Origin: Georgenia satyanarayanai
GTDB taxonomy: Bacteria; Actinomycetota; Actinomycetes; Actinomycetales; Actinomycetaceae
Assembly: GCF_009193135.1 (NCBI RefSeq)
Contig: NZ_VUKC01000008.1
Span: 82,488-146,487 of the forward strand
Direction: 5' to 3'
Length of the DNA stretch: 64,000 nucleotides
Numbering within the stretch: position 1 is the first letter of the stretch; each line of letters opens with the position of its first letter. Under the pieces are notes generated by a model that was not told where the DNA came from, did no database searches, and saw only the letters and a program-made list of their open reading frames with translations. The translations under genes and the position numbers were made by a program. Positions 9,159 to 17,296 of this stretch are shown here, in pieces.

Positions 9159-9911
9159 TCAGGCGTGCGCCCGCCCGGCCTGTGCCTCGTGCTCGGCGTG
9201 CACCCGCGGGTCGGCCAGGCGCGGGTCGAGCGGGTCGACGCCGGCCGTGAGGTCGTCGAGGTAGCGGTGGTCGGCCGCGACGCGCCGTCGGGCCTCCGCG
9301 GCGTCGGCGACCCGCCCGTGCCCGGGCACGACGACGTCGGCGGCCACGCCCGCGAGCCGCTGGAGGGACCGGCGGTAGCCGTCCACGGCACCGGGGGCGT
9401 CGTCGAGCAGGGGCACCTCGACGTCGGAGAGCATGTCCCCGGCGAGGAGCACGCCCTCGCGCGGCAGGTGCAGGCTCGCGTGCCCGGGAGCGTGACCGGG
9501 GGTGGCGACGACGACGGCCCGCAGGCCCGCCCACGGCAGCTCGGTCGTGTCAGCGGCCATGGCCGTCGTCCCGCCGACGACGTCCCACCGGTGGCCCGGG
9601 AGGTCACGTGCCGCCTGGGCGGCGAGCTCCTCGTCGGTGCACGCCGTGACCGCCGCCGGGGTGGCCCAGCGGGGCACGTCGGGCAGCGCCTCCGACCACA
9701 GCACGTGGTCCCAGTGGGGGTGGGTGGAGAAGGCGGCGGCGACGTGCCAGCCGCGCCCGGTCAGCTCCCGCTGGAGGGAGACGAGGTCCGCGGGCGTGAG
9801 GGCGGGGTCGACGAGGAGGCACGCGCCGTCGTCGTCCACGACGACGGTGGAGGTGGTGAGCCACGTGGGGGAGGTGGTGACCCAGACGCGCGCGGAGACC
9901 TGCTCGAGCAC
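9159..9911 (-). CDS. MBL-fold metallo-hydrolase
   Basis: A 250-residue cytoplasmic hydrolase of the metallo-beta-lactamase fold. The zinc-binding signature is STHPHWDHV (about residues 62-70), followed by a later histidine in ATPGHAPGH, an aspartate in LLAGDM and a histidine in VVPGHGR, so all metal ligands are present. This pattern suits glyoxalase II-like thioesterases and many uncharacterised hydrolases. The start is GTG, 1 bp after the ppgK stop, so the two genes form an operon. The substrate cannot be assigned. Confidence 0.87.
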   Translation of the reverse strand: MLEQVSARVWVTTSPTWLTTSTVVVDDDGACLLVDPALTPADLVSLQRELTGRGWHVAAAFSTHPHWDHVLWSEALPDVPRWATPAAVTACTDEELAAQAARDLPGHRWDVVGGTTAMAADTTELPWAGLRAVVVATPGHAPGHASLHLPREGVLLAGDMLSDVEVPLLDDAPGAVDGYRRSLQRLAGVAADVVVPGHGRVADAAEARRRVAADHRYLDDLTAGVDPLDPRLADPRVHAEHEAQAGRAHA

Positions 9912-9912
9912 G

Positions 9913-10677
9913 TCAGCGGTGGTTCGCGGCGGCGAGCGCGGCGGCCCCGACGATGCCGGCCTGGTTGCGCAGCGCGGCCGGCACGATCGGTGCCTGGAGC
10001 TTCAGGAGCGGGAGGAACTGGTCGGACTTCTTGCTCACCCCGCCGCCCACGACGATGAGGTCGGGGGAGAAGAGCATCTCGATCGTCTCGAAGTAGCGCT
10101 GCAGGCGCTTGGCCCACTTGGCCCACGAGAGGTCCTCGCGCTCACGCGCGGAGTCGGCGGCGCGGCTCTCGGCGTCGTGCCCGTCGATCTCCAGGTGCCC
10201 GAGCTCGGTGTTGGGCACGAGGGTGCCGTTGACGATGAGCACCGAGCCGATGCCGGTGCCGAGCGTGGCGACGAAGACGACGCCGTCGACCCCCTTGGCG
10301 GCGCCGTACACGGCCTCGGCGTACCCGGCGGCGTCCGCGTCGTTGACGGCGACGACCCGGCGGCCGATCGCCTCGCTCATCAGCGCGGGGACGTCCACGC
10401 CCTGCCACGACTTGTGGAGGTTGGCGATGAACGGCACGACGCCGTGCTTGATCGGCGCCGGGAACGTCAGCCCGACCGGCACGTCCGGCGCGAGGTCGAA
10501 ACCGGCGACGAGCTCCTCGACGACGGCGGCCACGGCCGCGGGCGTGGACTTGGCCGGGGTGGGGATGCGGACCCGGTCGGTGGTGAGCTCGCCGGCGGCG
10601 AGGTCGACGGGCGCGCCCTTGATCCCGGACCCGCCGATGTCGATGCCGAAGGCGGTGGGCGTGCTGGGCGTGGACAT
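9913..10677 (-). CDS. ppgK: Polyphosphate glucokinase
   Basis: A 254-residue ROK-family kinase that phosphorylates glucose to glucose 6-phosphate using polyphosphate or ATP, an enzyme almost confined to actinobacteria. The N-terminal phosphate motif is [16 protein letters not shown]. The catalytic aspartate lies in [14 protein letters not shown], the second phosphate loop is [12 protein letters not shown], and ELGHLEIDG and VVGGGVSKK complete the sugar-kinase fold. [25 protein letters not shown] is very characteristic of PpgK. It precedes the MBL hydrolase gene in an operon. It lacks the zinc-binding CxCGxxGC motif of other ROK proteins, as PpgK does normally. Confidence 0.96.
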   Translation of the reverse strand: MSTPSTPTAFGIDIGGSGIKGAPVDLAAGELTTDRVRIPTPAKSTPAAVAAVVEELVAGFDLAPDVPVGLTFPAPIKHGVVPFIANLHKSWQGVDVPALMSEAIGRRVVAVNDADAAGYAEAVYGAAKGVDGVVFVATLGTGIGSVLIVNGTLVPNTELGHLEIDGHDAESRAADSAREREDLSWAKWAKRLQRYFETIEMLFSPDLIVVGGGVSKKSDQFLPLLKLQAPIVPAALRNQAGIVGAAALAAANHR

Positions 10678-10733
10678 CTGGACGGCTCCGGTGGTCGGCG
10701 GCGTGAGGCGTCTGGGAGCCTACCGCCAGGCCG

Positions 10734-11213
10734 TCACGCCGGCTGGTCGAGGGAGGCCCGCCACGCGTCCAGCCCCTGCTGGACCTGCGCGTCCGTCCGG
10801 TCCTCCACCCGTGTCATGAGGGTCCACCGCACGCCGTAGGGGTCCTGGACCGAGGCGTAGCGGTCCCCGGTGACGGCGAAGTCGGCGGCCTCCTCGCGCA
10901 CCCGTGCGCCGCGCTCGCGTGCCGCGGCGAGGGCTGCGTCGACGTCGGGGACGTAGACGGCGACCGAGAAGCGCGCGTCGTCGGAGCCCGGGTCGTTCGC
11001 GACGGCGTGGAACTGCGGGTTGGGGTCCATGACGGTCATCCGCCCGTGGCCGAGGTCGAGCTCGCAGTGCCACACCGAGCCGTCCGGCCCGTCCATGCGG
11101 GTGGCGACCCGGGCGCCGAGGACGGCGCAGTAGAAGTCGACCGCCTCGCTCGCGGGGGAGACGACGACGAGGGGGCTGAGGGAGGTGTAGCCCTCGGGAA
11201 GGTGTGTGCTCAT
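10734..11213 (-). CDS. VOC-superfamily protein
   Basis: A 159-residue protein of the vicinal oxygen chelate fold (glyoxalase/bleomycin resistance/PhnB-like). Two beta-alpha-beta-beta-beta modules are visible: PLVVVSPASEAVDFYCAVLGARVATRM early and VYVPDVDAALAAARERGARV later, ending in the family hallmark YASVQDPYGVRWTLMTRVED. Such proteins bind a divalent metal and act as lyases, dioxygenases or antibiotic-binding proteins; nothing here fixes the substrate. It is divergent from the AraC regulator 27 bp away, which makes it a natural regulatory target. Confidence 0.85.
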   Translation of the reverse strand: MSTHLPEGYTSLSPLVVVSPASEAVDFYCAVLGARVATRMDGPDGSVWHCELDLGHGRMTVMDPNPQFHAVANDPGSDDARFSVAVYVPDVDAALAAARERGARVREEAADFAVTGDRYASVQDPYGVRWTLMTRVEDRTDAQVQQGLDAWRASLDQPA

Positions 11214-11240
11214 GTGCCCAGCCTGCCTAGAGTGCTGCGC

Positions 11241-12092
11241 GTGGGGCTTGAAGATCCGCGCCAGGGTGGCGAAGGAGCCGTGCTGTGGCCGGCGGCGGGC
11301 ATGGACGTGTTCGACACCGGGCGCCTGCCGCTGCCCGGCCCGCTCGGGGAGGTCGCCGCCTACTACTGGTGGGTGACGTGGCGCCGGGCGGAGCGTGTCC
11401 CGTTCCGTCAGCAGGTCCTCAGCCACCCGGTCACCCACCTCACGGTCGAGGCGGCCGAGGGCGGCGTGCTCCACGGCCTGCCGGTGCCCGCCGCGCTCGT
11501 CCACGGGCTCGTCACCCGGGTCTTCACCGTCGACCTGCCCGTCGCCGGCCGGGTCGCCGGTCTGGCCTTCCACCCCGGCGGGCTCGCCGCGCTGCTCGGC
11601 CGCGGCGTCGCCGACCTCACCGACACCGTCGTGCCGGCGCGGGAGGTGGTGGGCGACGTCGTCGGGCCCCTCGCCCGTGGCGTGCTCGCCGAGGACGACG
11701 ACGCCGCCCGCCGCGACGTCGTCGTCGGCCACCTGTCCGAGGTGCTCGCGCCACGGCTCGACGCGGTCCGCGCGGACGAGGGCTACCGCACGGTGCGCGA
11801 GGCGGTGGCCCTCATGCGGCGGCGGGAGCACGTGACGCTCGCGCCGGTGGCGGAGGAGCTGCACGTCTCGGTCCGCACGCTGCAGCGGCTCTTCGCCCGG
11901 TACGTCGGCGCCTCCCCGCTGTGGGTGCTGCGCCGCCACCGGCTGCAGGACGCGGTGGCCGCGCTCGACGCCGGGCAGGGGCCGGACCTCGCGGCGCTCG
12001 CGGCGGACCTCGGCTTCGCCGACCACGCCCACCTCACGCGCGCCTTCACCGCCGTCGTCGGCGTCCCGCCCTCGCGCTACCGCAGCGGGTAG
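11241..12092 (+). CDS. AraC-family transcriptional regulator
   Basis: About 283 residues if the GTG at 11241 is used; GTG at 11280 or ATG at 11302 are also possible and none has a strong ribosome site. The N-terminal part (LGEVAAYYWWVTWRRAERVPFRQQVLSHPVTHLTVE) matches the DUF6597-type sensor found in many AraC proteins. The C-terminal ~100 residues hold the two helix-turn-helix motifs: LAPVAEELHVSVRTLQRLFARYVGASP and LAALAADLGFADHAHLTRAFTAVVGVPPSRYR. It is divergently transcribed from the VOC gene, so regulation of that gene is a reasonable guess. Confidence 0.88.
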   Translation: MGLEDPRQGGEGAVLWPAAGMDVFDTGRLPLPGPLGEVAAYYWWVTWRRAERVPFRQQVLSHPVTHLTVEAAEGGVLHGLPVPAALVHGLVTRVFTVDLPVAGRVAGLAFHPGGLAALLGRGVADLTDTVVPAREVVGDVVGPLARGVLAEDDDAARRDVVVGHLSEVLAPRLDAVRADEGYRTVREAVALMRRREHVTLAPVAEELHVSVRTLQRLFARYVGASPLWVLRRHRLQDAVAALDAGQGPDLAALAADLGFADHAHLTRAFTAVVGVPPSRYRSG

Positions 12093-12093
12093 C

Positions 12094-12178
12094 CCTCCTC
12101 GCCGAGTACGCACATACGGCCACGACGGCGCCCGCCTGGGGGCCGCCCGGTGACCATAGGTGCGTACTCGCGAGGAGG
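12094..12178. terminator. Long inverted repeat between convergent genes
   Basis: The arms 12094-12113 (CCTCCTCGCCGAGTACGCAC) and 12160-12178 (GTGCGTACTCGCGAGGAGG) are complementary over 19 bp with one bulged base; the 46-nt loop can fold further. It sits between the AraC gene and the convergent map gene, so it could end transcription from both sides. There is no clear T-run on either strand. Confidence 0.6.
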
Positions 12179-12181
12179 TGA

Positions 12182-13054
12182 TTACGGGAGGGTGAGGATC
12201 TCCGCGCCGTCGTCCGTCACGAGGACCATGTGCTCGAACTGGGCGGTGCGGCCGCGGTCGGTGGTGACGGCGGTCCACCCGTCGTCCCACAGGTCCCACT
12301 CGGGGGAGCCGAGGGTGAGCATCGGCTCGATGGTGAAGACCATGCCCGGCTCGATGACCTCGTTGTGCTCGGGGGCGGCGTCGTAGTGGGGGACGATGAG
12401 CCCGGAGTGGAACGCGCGGCCCACGCCGTGGCCGGTGAACTCGCGGACCACCCCGTAGTCGAAGCGCTTGGCGTAGGCCTCGATGACGCGGCCGACGACG
12501 TTGATCTCGCGGCCGGGCTTGACGGCCCGGATGCCCCGCTCCATCGCCTTGCGGGTCCGCTCGACGAGCAGGCGGGACTCCTCGTCGACGTCGCCGACGA
12601 GGAACGTGGCGCTGTTGTCACCGTGGACGCCCTCGCGGAAGAGGGTGATGTCGACGTTGACGATGTCCCCGTCCGACAGGACGGTGCTGTCCGGGATGCC
12701 GTGGCACACGACCTCGTTGACCGAGGTGCACAGCCCCTTGGGGAAGCCGCGGTAGCCGAGGGAGGAGGGGTAGGCACCGTGCTCGAGGGCGAACTCGTGG
12801 CCGATGAGGTCCAGCTCGTCGGTGGTGATGCCGGGGCGGACGGCGGCGCCGACGTGCTGGAGCGCCTGGGCCGCGAGGCGGGCGGTGCGCCGGATGCGCG
12901 CGATCGTCTCGGCGTCGTTGACCTCGCTGCCGGTGAAGGGCTGCGGCTCGGGCCTGTCGACGTACTCGGGGTACTCGATCGAGGTGGGGACCGGGCGCCG
13001 CGGGGAGATCGATCCGGGTGTCAGGGTGCCCAGCGGGGCGCGATCGGCAAGCAT
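12182..13054 (-). CDS. map: Methionine aminopeptidase, type I
   Basis: A 290-residue metallo-enzyme that removes the initiator methionine from new proteins. The five metal ligands are visible: D in VNVDITLF, D in HGDNSATF, H in GHGVGRAFH, E in FTIEPM and E near the end in QFEHMVLV. The N-terminal ~45-residue extension (LTPGSISPRRPVPTSIEYPEYV) matches the actinobacterial MapA form. It is divergent from the small SPOR-like gene and convergent with araC across the hairpin. Essential housekeeping gene. Confidence 0.97.
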   Translation of the reverse strand: MLADRAPLGTLTPGSISPRRPVPTSIEYPEYVDRPEPQPFTGSEVNDAETIARIRRTARLAAQALQHVGAAVRPGITTDELDLIGHEFALEHGAYPSSLGYRGFPKGLCTSVNEVVCHGIPDSTVLSDGDIVNVDITLFREGVHGDNSATFLVGDVDEESRLLVERTRKAMERGIRAVKPGREINVVGRVIEAYAKRFDYGVVREFTGHGVGRAFHSGLIVPHYDAAPEHNEVIEPGMVFTIEPMLTLGSPEWDLWDDGWTAVTTDRGRTAQFEHMVLVTDDGAEILTLP

Positions 13055-13091
13055 GGGACGAGTCTACGTACGGCCCGACGAAGGAGGCGCC

Positions 13092-13340
13092 ATGGCCAGT
13101 GTCAACGAGCCCGCGGAGGACCGCGAGGACCGCATCGAGCAGGTGACCAAGCCCCACGACCTCGGGGAGTTCTACCTCAACACCCGCACCGGGGAGATCG
13201 AGGAGGGCAAGGTGTCCGGCTCGCTCAACCGGATGGGCCCCTACCCCTCGCGCGAGGATGCGGCCGAGGCCTACGAGCGGGCCGCGGACCGCAACGAGGC
13301 CTGGGACGAGGCGGACAAGGCGTGGCGGGACGAGGACTGA
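13092..13340 (+). CDS. Small acidic protein, SPOR-like annotation
   Basis: An 82-residue cytoplasmic protein with a strong ribosome site (GAAGGAGG, 6 nt before ATG). It contains EFYLNTRTGEIEEGKVSGSLNRMGPYPSREDAAEAYERAADRNEAWDEADKAW. I recall actinobacterial homologues with the pattern 'YxNxRTGxVExGxxSxxxxxMGPYxSRExAxxA...W' being annotated as SPOR domain proteins; the aromatic and glycine pattern fits a partial SPOR fold without membrane anchor. Function unknown. It is divergent from map. Confidence 0.8.
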   Translation: MASVNEPAEDREDRIEQVTKPHDLGEFYLNTRTGEIEEGKVSGSLNRMGPYPSREDAAEAYERAADRNEAWDEADKAWRDED

Positions 13341-13358
13341 CACCCGTCCCCACCCGCT

Positions 13359-13387
13359 GAGCTCCCCGGTCCTCGGCCGGGGAGCTC
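13359..13387. terminator. Perfect hairpin terminator between convergent genes
   Basis: GAGCTCCCCGG at 13359-13369 pairs perfectly with CCGGGGAGCTC at 13377-13387 across a 7-nt loop. It sits 19 bp after the SPOR-like gene and just past the panB stop, in a position to terminate both. Confidence 0.85.
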
Positions 13388-13397
13388 ACGTCTGCCG

Positions 13398-14261
13398 CTA
13401 CTCGGCGAAGGTGTGCTCCGGCCCGGGGAAGGTGCGCTCGCGCACGGCCCCGGCGTAGGTGCGGGTCGCGGTGTACAGCGCCGCCCCGACGTCCCCGAAC
13501 TTGCGGGCGAAGCGCGGCGCCCAGGCGGTCATGCCGGCCATGTCGGTCCACACGAGCACCTGGCCGTCGCAGCCCGGTCCCGCGCCGATCCCGATCGTGG
13601 GGATGTGGAGCACCTCGGTGGCGCGCTCGGCCACCGGGGCGGGCACCATCTCGAGGACGACGGCGACGGCGCCGGCGTCCTGGAGCGCGACGGCGTCCTG
13701 GACGAGCCGCTCGGCGGCCTCGTCCCCGCGGCCCTGCACGCGCGCCCCGCCGAGGCTGTTCTCCGACTGCGGGGTGAAGCCGAGGTGGCCGACGACGGGG
13801 ATCCCGGACTGGGACAGCAGCCGCACGTGCTCGGCGACCCGCTCCCCGCCCTCGAGCTTGACGGCGTGCACCCCGCCCTCCTTGAGCATGCGCACGGCGG
13901 AGGCGAAGGCATGCTGCGGGGAGGCCTCGTAGGAGCCGAAGGGCAGGTCGGCGACGACCATCGCGCGGTGCGCGGCACCGGTGACGGCGCGCGCGGCGGG
14001 GATCATCTCGTCCAGCGTCACGGGGATGGTCCCGTGCAGACCGAGCATGGTGTTCCCGATCGAGTCCCCGACGAGGAGCATGTCGATGCCGGCCTCGTCG
14101 AAGATCCGCCCGGTGACGGCGTCGTAGGCAGTGAGCATGGTGATCGGCTCACCGCGCTCCTTCATCTGCGCGAGGTGGTGGACACGCACCCGCTTGGGCA
14201 CGGGAACACCGCCCGGCGCGCCGCTCGCCGCGGGGGTGGAGGCTGGGGTCTGCTCGCTCAT
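13398..14261 (-). CDS. panB: 3-methyl-2-oxobutanoate hydroxymethyltransferase
   Basis: A 287-residue enzyme that adds a hydroxymethyl group from 5,10-methylene-THF to 2-oxoisovalerate to make ketopantoate, the first step to pantothenate and CoA. After a ~20-residue disordered leader the TIM barrel begins at VRVHHLAQMKERGEPITMLTAYDAVTG. Signatures are DMLLVGDSIGNTMLG (Mg-binding D), MVVADLPFGSYE, AVKLEGGE, VVGHLGFTPQS and the catalytic region AVVLEMVPAPVAERAT plus GIGAGPGCDGQVLVWTDMAGM. The first ATG that leaves the normal family length is used. No other pan gene is in the window. Confidence 0.97.
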   Translation of the reverse strand: MSEQTPASTPAASGAPGGVPVPKRVRVHHLAQMKERGEPITMLTAYDAVTGRIFDEAGIDMLLVGDSIGNTMLGLHGTIPVTLDEMIPAARAVTGAAHRAMVVADLPFGSYEASPQHAFASAVRMLKEGGVHAVKLEGGERVAEHVRLLSQSGIPVVGHLGFTPQSENSLGGARVQGRGDEAAERLVQDAVALQDAGAVAVVLEMVPAPVAERATEVLHIPTIGIGAGPGCDGQVLVWTDMAGMTAWAPRFARKFGDVGAALYTATRTYAGAVRERTFPGPEHTFAE

Positions 14262-14346
14262 CGTCGTTCGTTCTCCAGGAGGGTGTACCGGTGCCCCGAC
14301 CCTACGCGCCTCGCCCACGCGCGGCGCCACGCCGGGGTGGCCGCGG

Positions 14347-14742
14347 TCAGCCCGCGGTGAGCGGACCCGGGTCGTCGGGGACGTCGACGGCGTGCTCGAG
14401 CAGGGCGAGACGGTCGACCACCTCCAGCGCCCGCTCGTGCGTCGCGGCGAGCACGACGGGGGCCGCCAGCCCGGCCCGGTAGGACTGCAGCCAGCGGGCG
14501 GCCAGGACGCACCAGCGCATGCCGGGCTCGAGCCCGGGGAAGGCCAGCTCCGGGCGCGCCGAGACGAGGTCGTTGCCCAGGCGCCGCTGGTGGTCGAGGA
14601 ACTCGGCGGTGACGACGACGCACACGCTGTGACCACCGGGGTGCCCGGCGCTCGGCACACAGCTGCCCGTCCGGTAGAACCCGGTCATCGGGTCCGTCCC
14701 GCACTCCTCGAGCGGTCCGCCCAGGACGTTGCGCTCGCTCAT
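14347..14742 (-). CDS. DUF2237 family protein
   Basis: A 131-residue protein recognised from its opening NVLGGPLEECGTDPMTGFYRTGSC and the later conserved blocks HSVCVVVTAEFLDHQRRLGNDLVS and FPGLEPGMRWCVLAARW, ending in APVVLAATHERALEVV. These are the hallmark stretches of DUF2237. The family has no known function; it carries conserved cysteines (here in ECGTDP, GSCVPS, SVCVVV and RWCVLA) that could bind metal or form a thiol active site. It lies upstream of panB on the same strand with an 85-bp gap. Confidence 0.9.
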   Translation of the reverse strand: MSERNVLGGPLEECGTDPMTGFYRTGSCVPSAGHPGGHSVCVVVTAEFLDHQRRLGNDLVSARPELAFPGLEPGMRWCVLAARWLQSYRAGLAAPVVLAATHERALEVVDRLALLEHAVDVPDDPGPLTAG

Positions 14743-14845
14743 GGCTCGATGATGGCAGGGCCGCGGTCTGCGGGCGCGGCTCTCAACCCCGCGCCTCCTG
14801 TGCCAGGATCACCCTGGAACTGGCCGACCGTCGAAGGAGACCTCC

Positions 14846-15616
14846 ATGCCCGTCCTCACCGACCTGCTCGCCGCGCTGCGGACCGGCACCGTGGAGGTCG
14901 TCGACCTCACCGCGCCGCTCACCTCGCAGACGCCGATCCTCGAGCTGCCCGAGCAGTTCGGGCAGACGGCGCGGTTCGAGCTCGAGGAGATCTCGCGCTA
15001 CGACGACCGCGGGCCGGCCTGGTACTGGAACAACTTCCGCACCGGCGAGCACACCGGTACCCACTTCGACGCCCCCAACCACTGGGCGAGCGGCCGGGAC
15101 CTCGCCGACATCGCCTCGGTGCCGGTGGGGGCCCTCGTCGCCCCCGCCGTCGTCCTCGACGTCACCGCGCAGGTGGCCGCGGACCCGGACTTCCTCATCG
15201 AGCGCGAGCACATCGACGCCCTCGTCGCCGAGCACGGCCCGCTGCCCGAGGGCGGCTGGCTGCTGTGCCGCACCGGCTGGTCGGCCCGCACGAGCCAGGA
15301 GGACATGATCAACCGCGCCGACGACGGCCCGCACAGCCCCGGCATGTCCGTCGAGGCGGCGCGGTGGGTCGCCGAGGAGAGCCCGCTGCACGGCATCGGC
15401 GTGGAGACCGTCGGCACCGATGCGGGTGCCGCGGGCGGGTTCGACCCGCTCTTCCCGTGCCACCACTTCCTCCTCGGCAACGGCAAGTACGGGCTCTCCC
15501 AGCTGCGCAACCTCGACCGGCTGCCGGTCACCGGCGCGCTCGTCGTCGCCTCGCCGCTCAAGATCGAGGGCGGCTCCGGGTCTCCCACGCGCGTCCTCGC
15601 GCTCGTCGAGCACTAG
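14846..15616 (+). CDS. Cyclase family protein, kynurenine formamidase-like
   Basis: A 256-residue hydrolase of the bacterial cyclase/formamidase fold. The zinc motif HTGTHFDAPNHW (about residues 69-80) is intact, and GVETVGTDAG and FPCHHFLLGNGKYGLSQLRNL near the C-terminus complete the active site. Relatives hydrolyse N-formylkynurenine or act on isatin and cyclic amides. ATG is preceded by GAAGGAGAC. The stop is 2 bp before the GTG of the ThDP enzyme, so they are coupled. The operon with a ThDP-dependent enzyme and an amidohydrolase suggests the breakdown of an amide or ring-containing compound, not tryptophan turnover as such. Confidence 0.9.
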   Translation: MPVLTDLLAALRTGTVEVVDLTAPLTSQTPILELPEQFGQTARFELEEISRYDDRGPAWYWNNFRTGEHTGTHFDAPNHWASGRDLADIASVPVGALVAPAVVLDVTAQVAADPDFLIEREHIDALVAEHGPLPEGGWLLCRTGWSARTSQEDMINRADDGPHSPGMSVEAARWVAEESPLHGIGVETVGTDAGAAGGFDPLFPCHHFLLGNGKYGLSQLRNLDRLPVTGALVVASPLKIEGGSGSPTRVLALVEH

Positions 15617-15618
15617 AC

Positions 15619-17250
15619 GTGGTCCGGGTAGCGGAGGTCGTGGGCCGCACGCTGGTGGCCTGCGGGGTCGACCACGTCTTCGGCGTCGTCGGCTCGGGCA
15701 ACTTCCACGTCACGGGCGCGATGATCGACGCCGGCGCGCGGTTCGTCGCCGCCCGGCACGAGGGCGGGGCCGCCACGATGGCCGACGGCTACGCGCGCAC
15801 GGCCGGCGCGCCGGCGGCCCTCACCGTCCACCAGGGCTGCGGGCTGACGAACGCGCTCACCGGCATCGCCGAGGCCGCCAAGTCCCGCACCCCCCTGGTC
15901 GTCCTCGCCCCGGAGGCGGTGACGCTCACGTCGAACTTCCACGTCGACCAGGAGGCCCTGGCCTACGCGGTCGGCGCGGTCCCGCTGCGCATCACCGATG
16001 CCGCCACCGCGGCCGAGGAGACGGCCGCCGCCGTCGCCATGGCGTGTGCCGAGCGCCGCACCGTCGTCCTCAACCTGCCCCTCGACGTCCTCGACGCCGA
16101 GGTCGAGGACGTCCCGCTGCCCGCCCCGACCGTCCCGTCGCCCGCCCGTGCCGTCGCCCAGGGCGACCTCCAGCGCCTCACCGCCGCCGTGCGGGCCGCA
16201 CGCCGGCCCGTGTTCGTCGCCGGCCGCGGCGCCAGATCCGCCCCGGCCCGTGAGGCGCTCGTCGCGCTCGCCGACACGTGCGGCGCGCTGCTGGCGACCT
16301 CCGCCGTCGCCAAGGGGCTCTTCCACGACGAGCCCTGGTCGCTCGACGTCTCCGGCGGCTTCTCCTCCCCGCTCGCCGCCGAGCTCATCGCCGGCGCCGA
16401 CCTCGTCGTCGGGTGGGGCTGCGCGCTGAACATGTGGACGATGCGCCACGGCCGCCTCGTCGGGGAGGGCGCGACCGTCGTCCAGGTCGACGACACCCCC
16501 GAGGCGCTCGGGCTGCACCGGAAGCTGAGCTTCGGCGTCGTCGGGGACGTCGCGGCCACCGCCCGCGGCGTCGACCGCCTCCTCGGCAGCGAGCGCGCCG
16601 TCGGCTACCGCAGCGAGGAGGTGCGTGAGCGTCTCGGGCGCGAGCTGCGGTGGCGCGACGTCCCGTACACCGACACCTCCGACGGGGGGCGCATCGACCC
16701 CCGCACCCTCACCGCCGCGCTGGACGACCTCCTCCCGCGCGAGCGTGTCGTCGCCGTCGACTCCGGCAACTTCATGGGCTACCCGGCGATGTTCCTCGAG
16801 GTCCCCGACGAGCAGGGCTTCTGCTTCACCCAGGCCTTCCAGTCCATCGGCCTGGGCCTGGCGACGGCGATCGGCGCCGCCCTCGCGCGCCCGGACCGGC
16901 TGCCCGTCGCGGCCCTCGGGGACGGCGGCGCGCTCATGGGCGCCGCCGAGCTCGACACGGTGCGCCGCCTGGGGCTGCCGATGGTCGTCGTCGTCTACAA
17001 CGACGACGCCTACGGCGCCGAGGTCCACCACTTCACCGGCGAGGACCACGCGACGGTGACCTTCCCGCCCACCGACATCGCCGCCGTCGGCGCCGGCTAC
17101 GGCTTCGCGGGGGTGACGGTGCGCGAGGTGGGCGACCTCGAGGAGGTCCGCGCGTGGCTCGACGGCCCGCGGGACCGGCCGCTGCTCATCGACGCGAAGG
17201 TCGTCGCCGACGAGCCCGCGTGGTGGCTGGCGGAGGCCTTCGGCCACTGA
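15619..17250 (+). CDS. Thiamine diphosphate-dependent enzyme, acetolactate synthase/benzoylformate decarboxylase-like
   Basis: A 543-residue enzyme with the three domains of the pyruvate oxidase/acetolactate synthase class. The N-terminal Pyr domain carries the catalytic glutamate in ARHEGGAATMADGYAR. The central domain (about 190-330) includes RRPVFVAGRGARSAP. The C-terminal PP domain binds ThDP-Mg through ALGDGGALMGAAELDTV...VVYNDDAYGAE. The FAD-binding features of true acetolactate synthases are not obvious. It could decarboxylate or ligate a 2-oxo acid made in this operon. The GTG start lies 2 bp after the cyclase stop; the M20 amidohydrolase follows. Confidence 0.9.
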   Translation: MVRVAEVVGRTLVACGVDHVFGVVGSGNFHVTGAMIDAGARFVAARHEGGAATMADGYARTAGAPAALTVHQGCGLTNALTGIAEAAKSRTPLVVLAPEAVTLTSNFHVDQEALAYAVGAVPLRITDAATAAEETAAAVAMACAERRTVVLNLPLDVLDAEVEDVPLPAPTVPSPARAVAQGDLQRLTAAVRAARRPVFVAGRGARSAPAREALVALADTCGALLATSAVAKGLFHDEPWSLDVSGGFSSPLAAELIAGADLVVGWGCALNMWTMRHGRLVGEGATVVQVDDTPEALGLHRKLSFGVVGDVAATARGVDRLLGSERAVGYRSEEVRERLGRELRWRDVPYTDTSDGGRIDPRTLTAALDDLLPRERVVAVDSGNFMGYPAMFLEVPDEQGFCFTQAFQSIGLGLATAIGAALARPDRLPVAALGDGGALMGAAELDTVRRLGLPMVVVVYNDDAYGAEVHHFTGEDHATVTFPPTDIAAVGAGYGFAGVTVREVGDLEEVRAWLDGPRDRPLLIDAKVVADEPAWWLAEAFGH

Positions 17251-17296
17251 GGTGCGCCGTGGGACGATGAGCCCACCCACGTCAGCAGGAGGACCG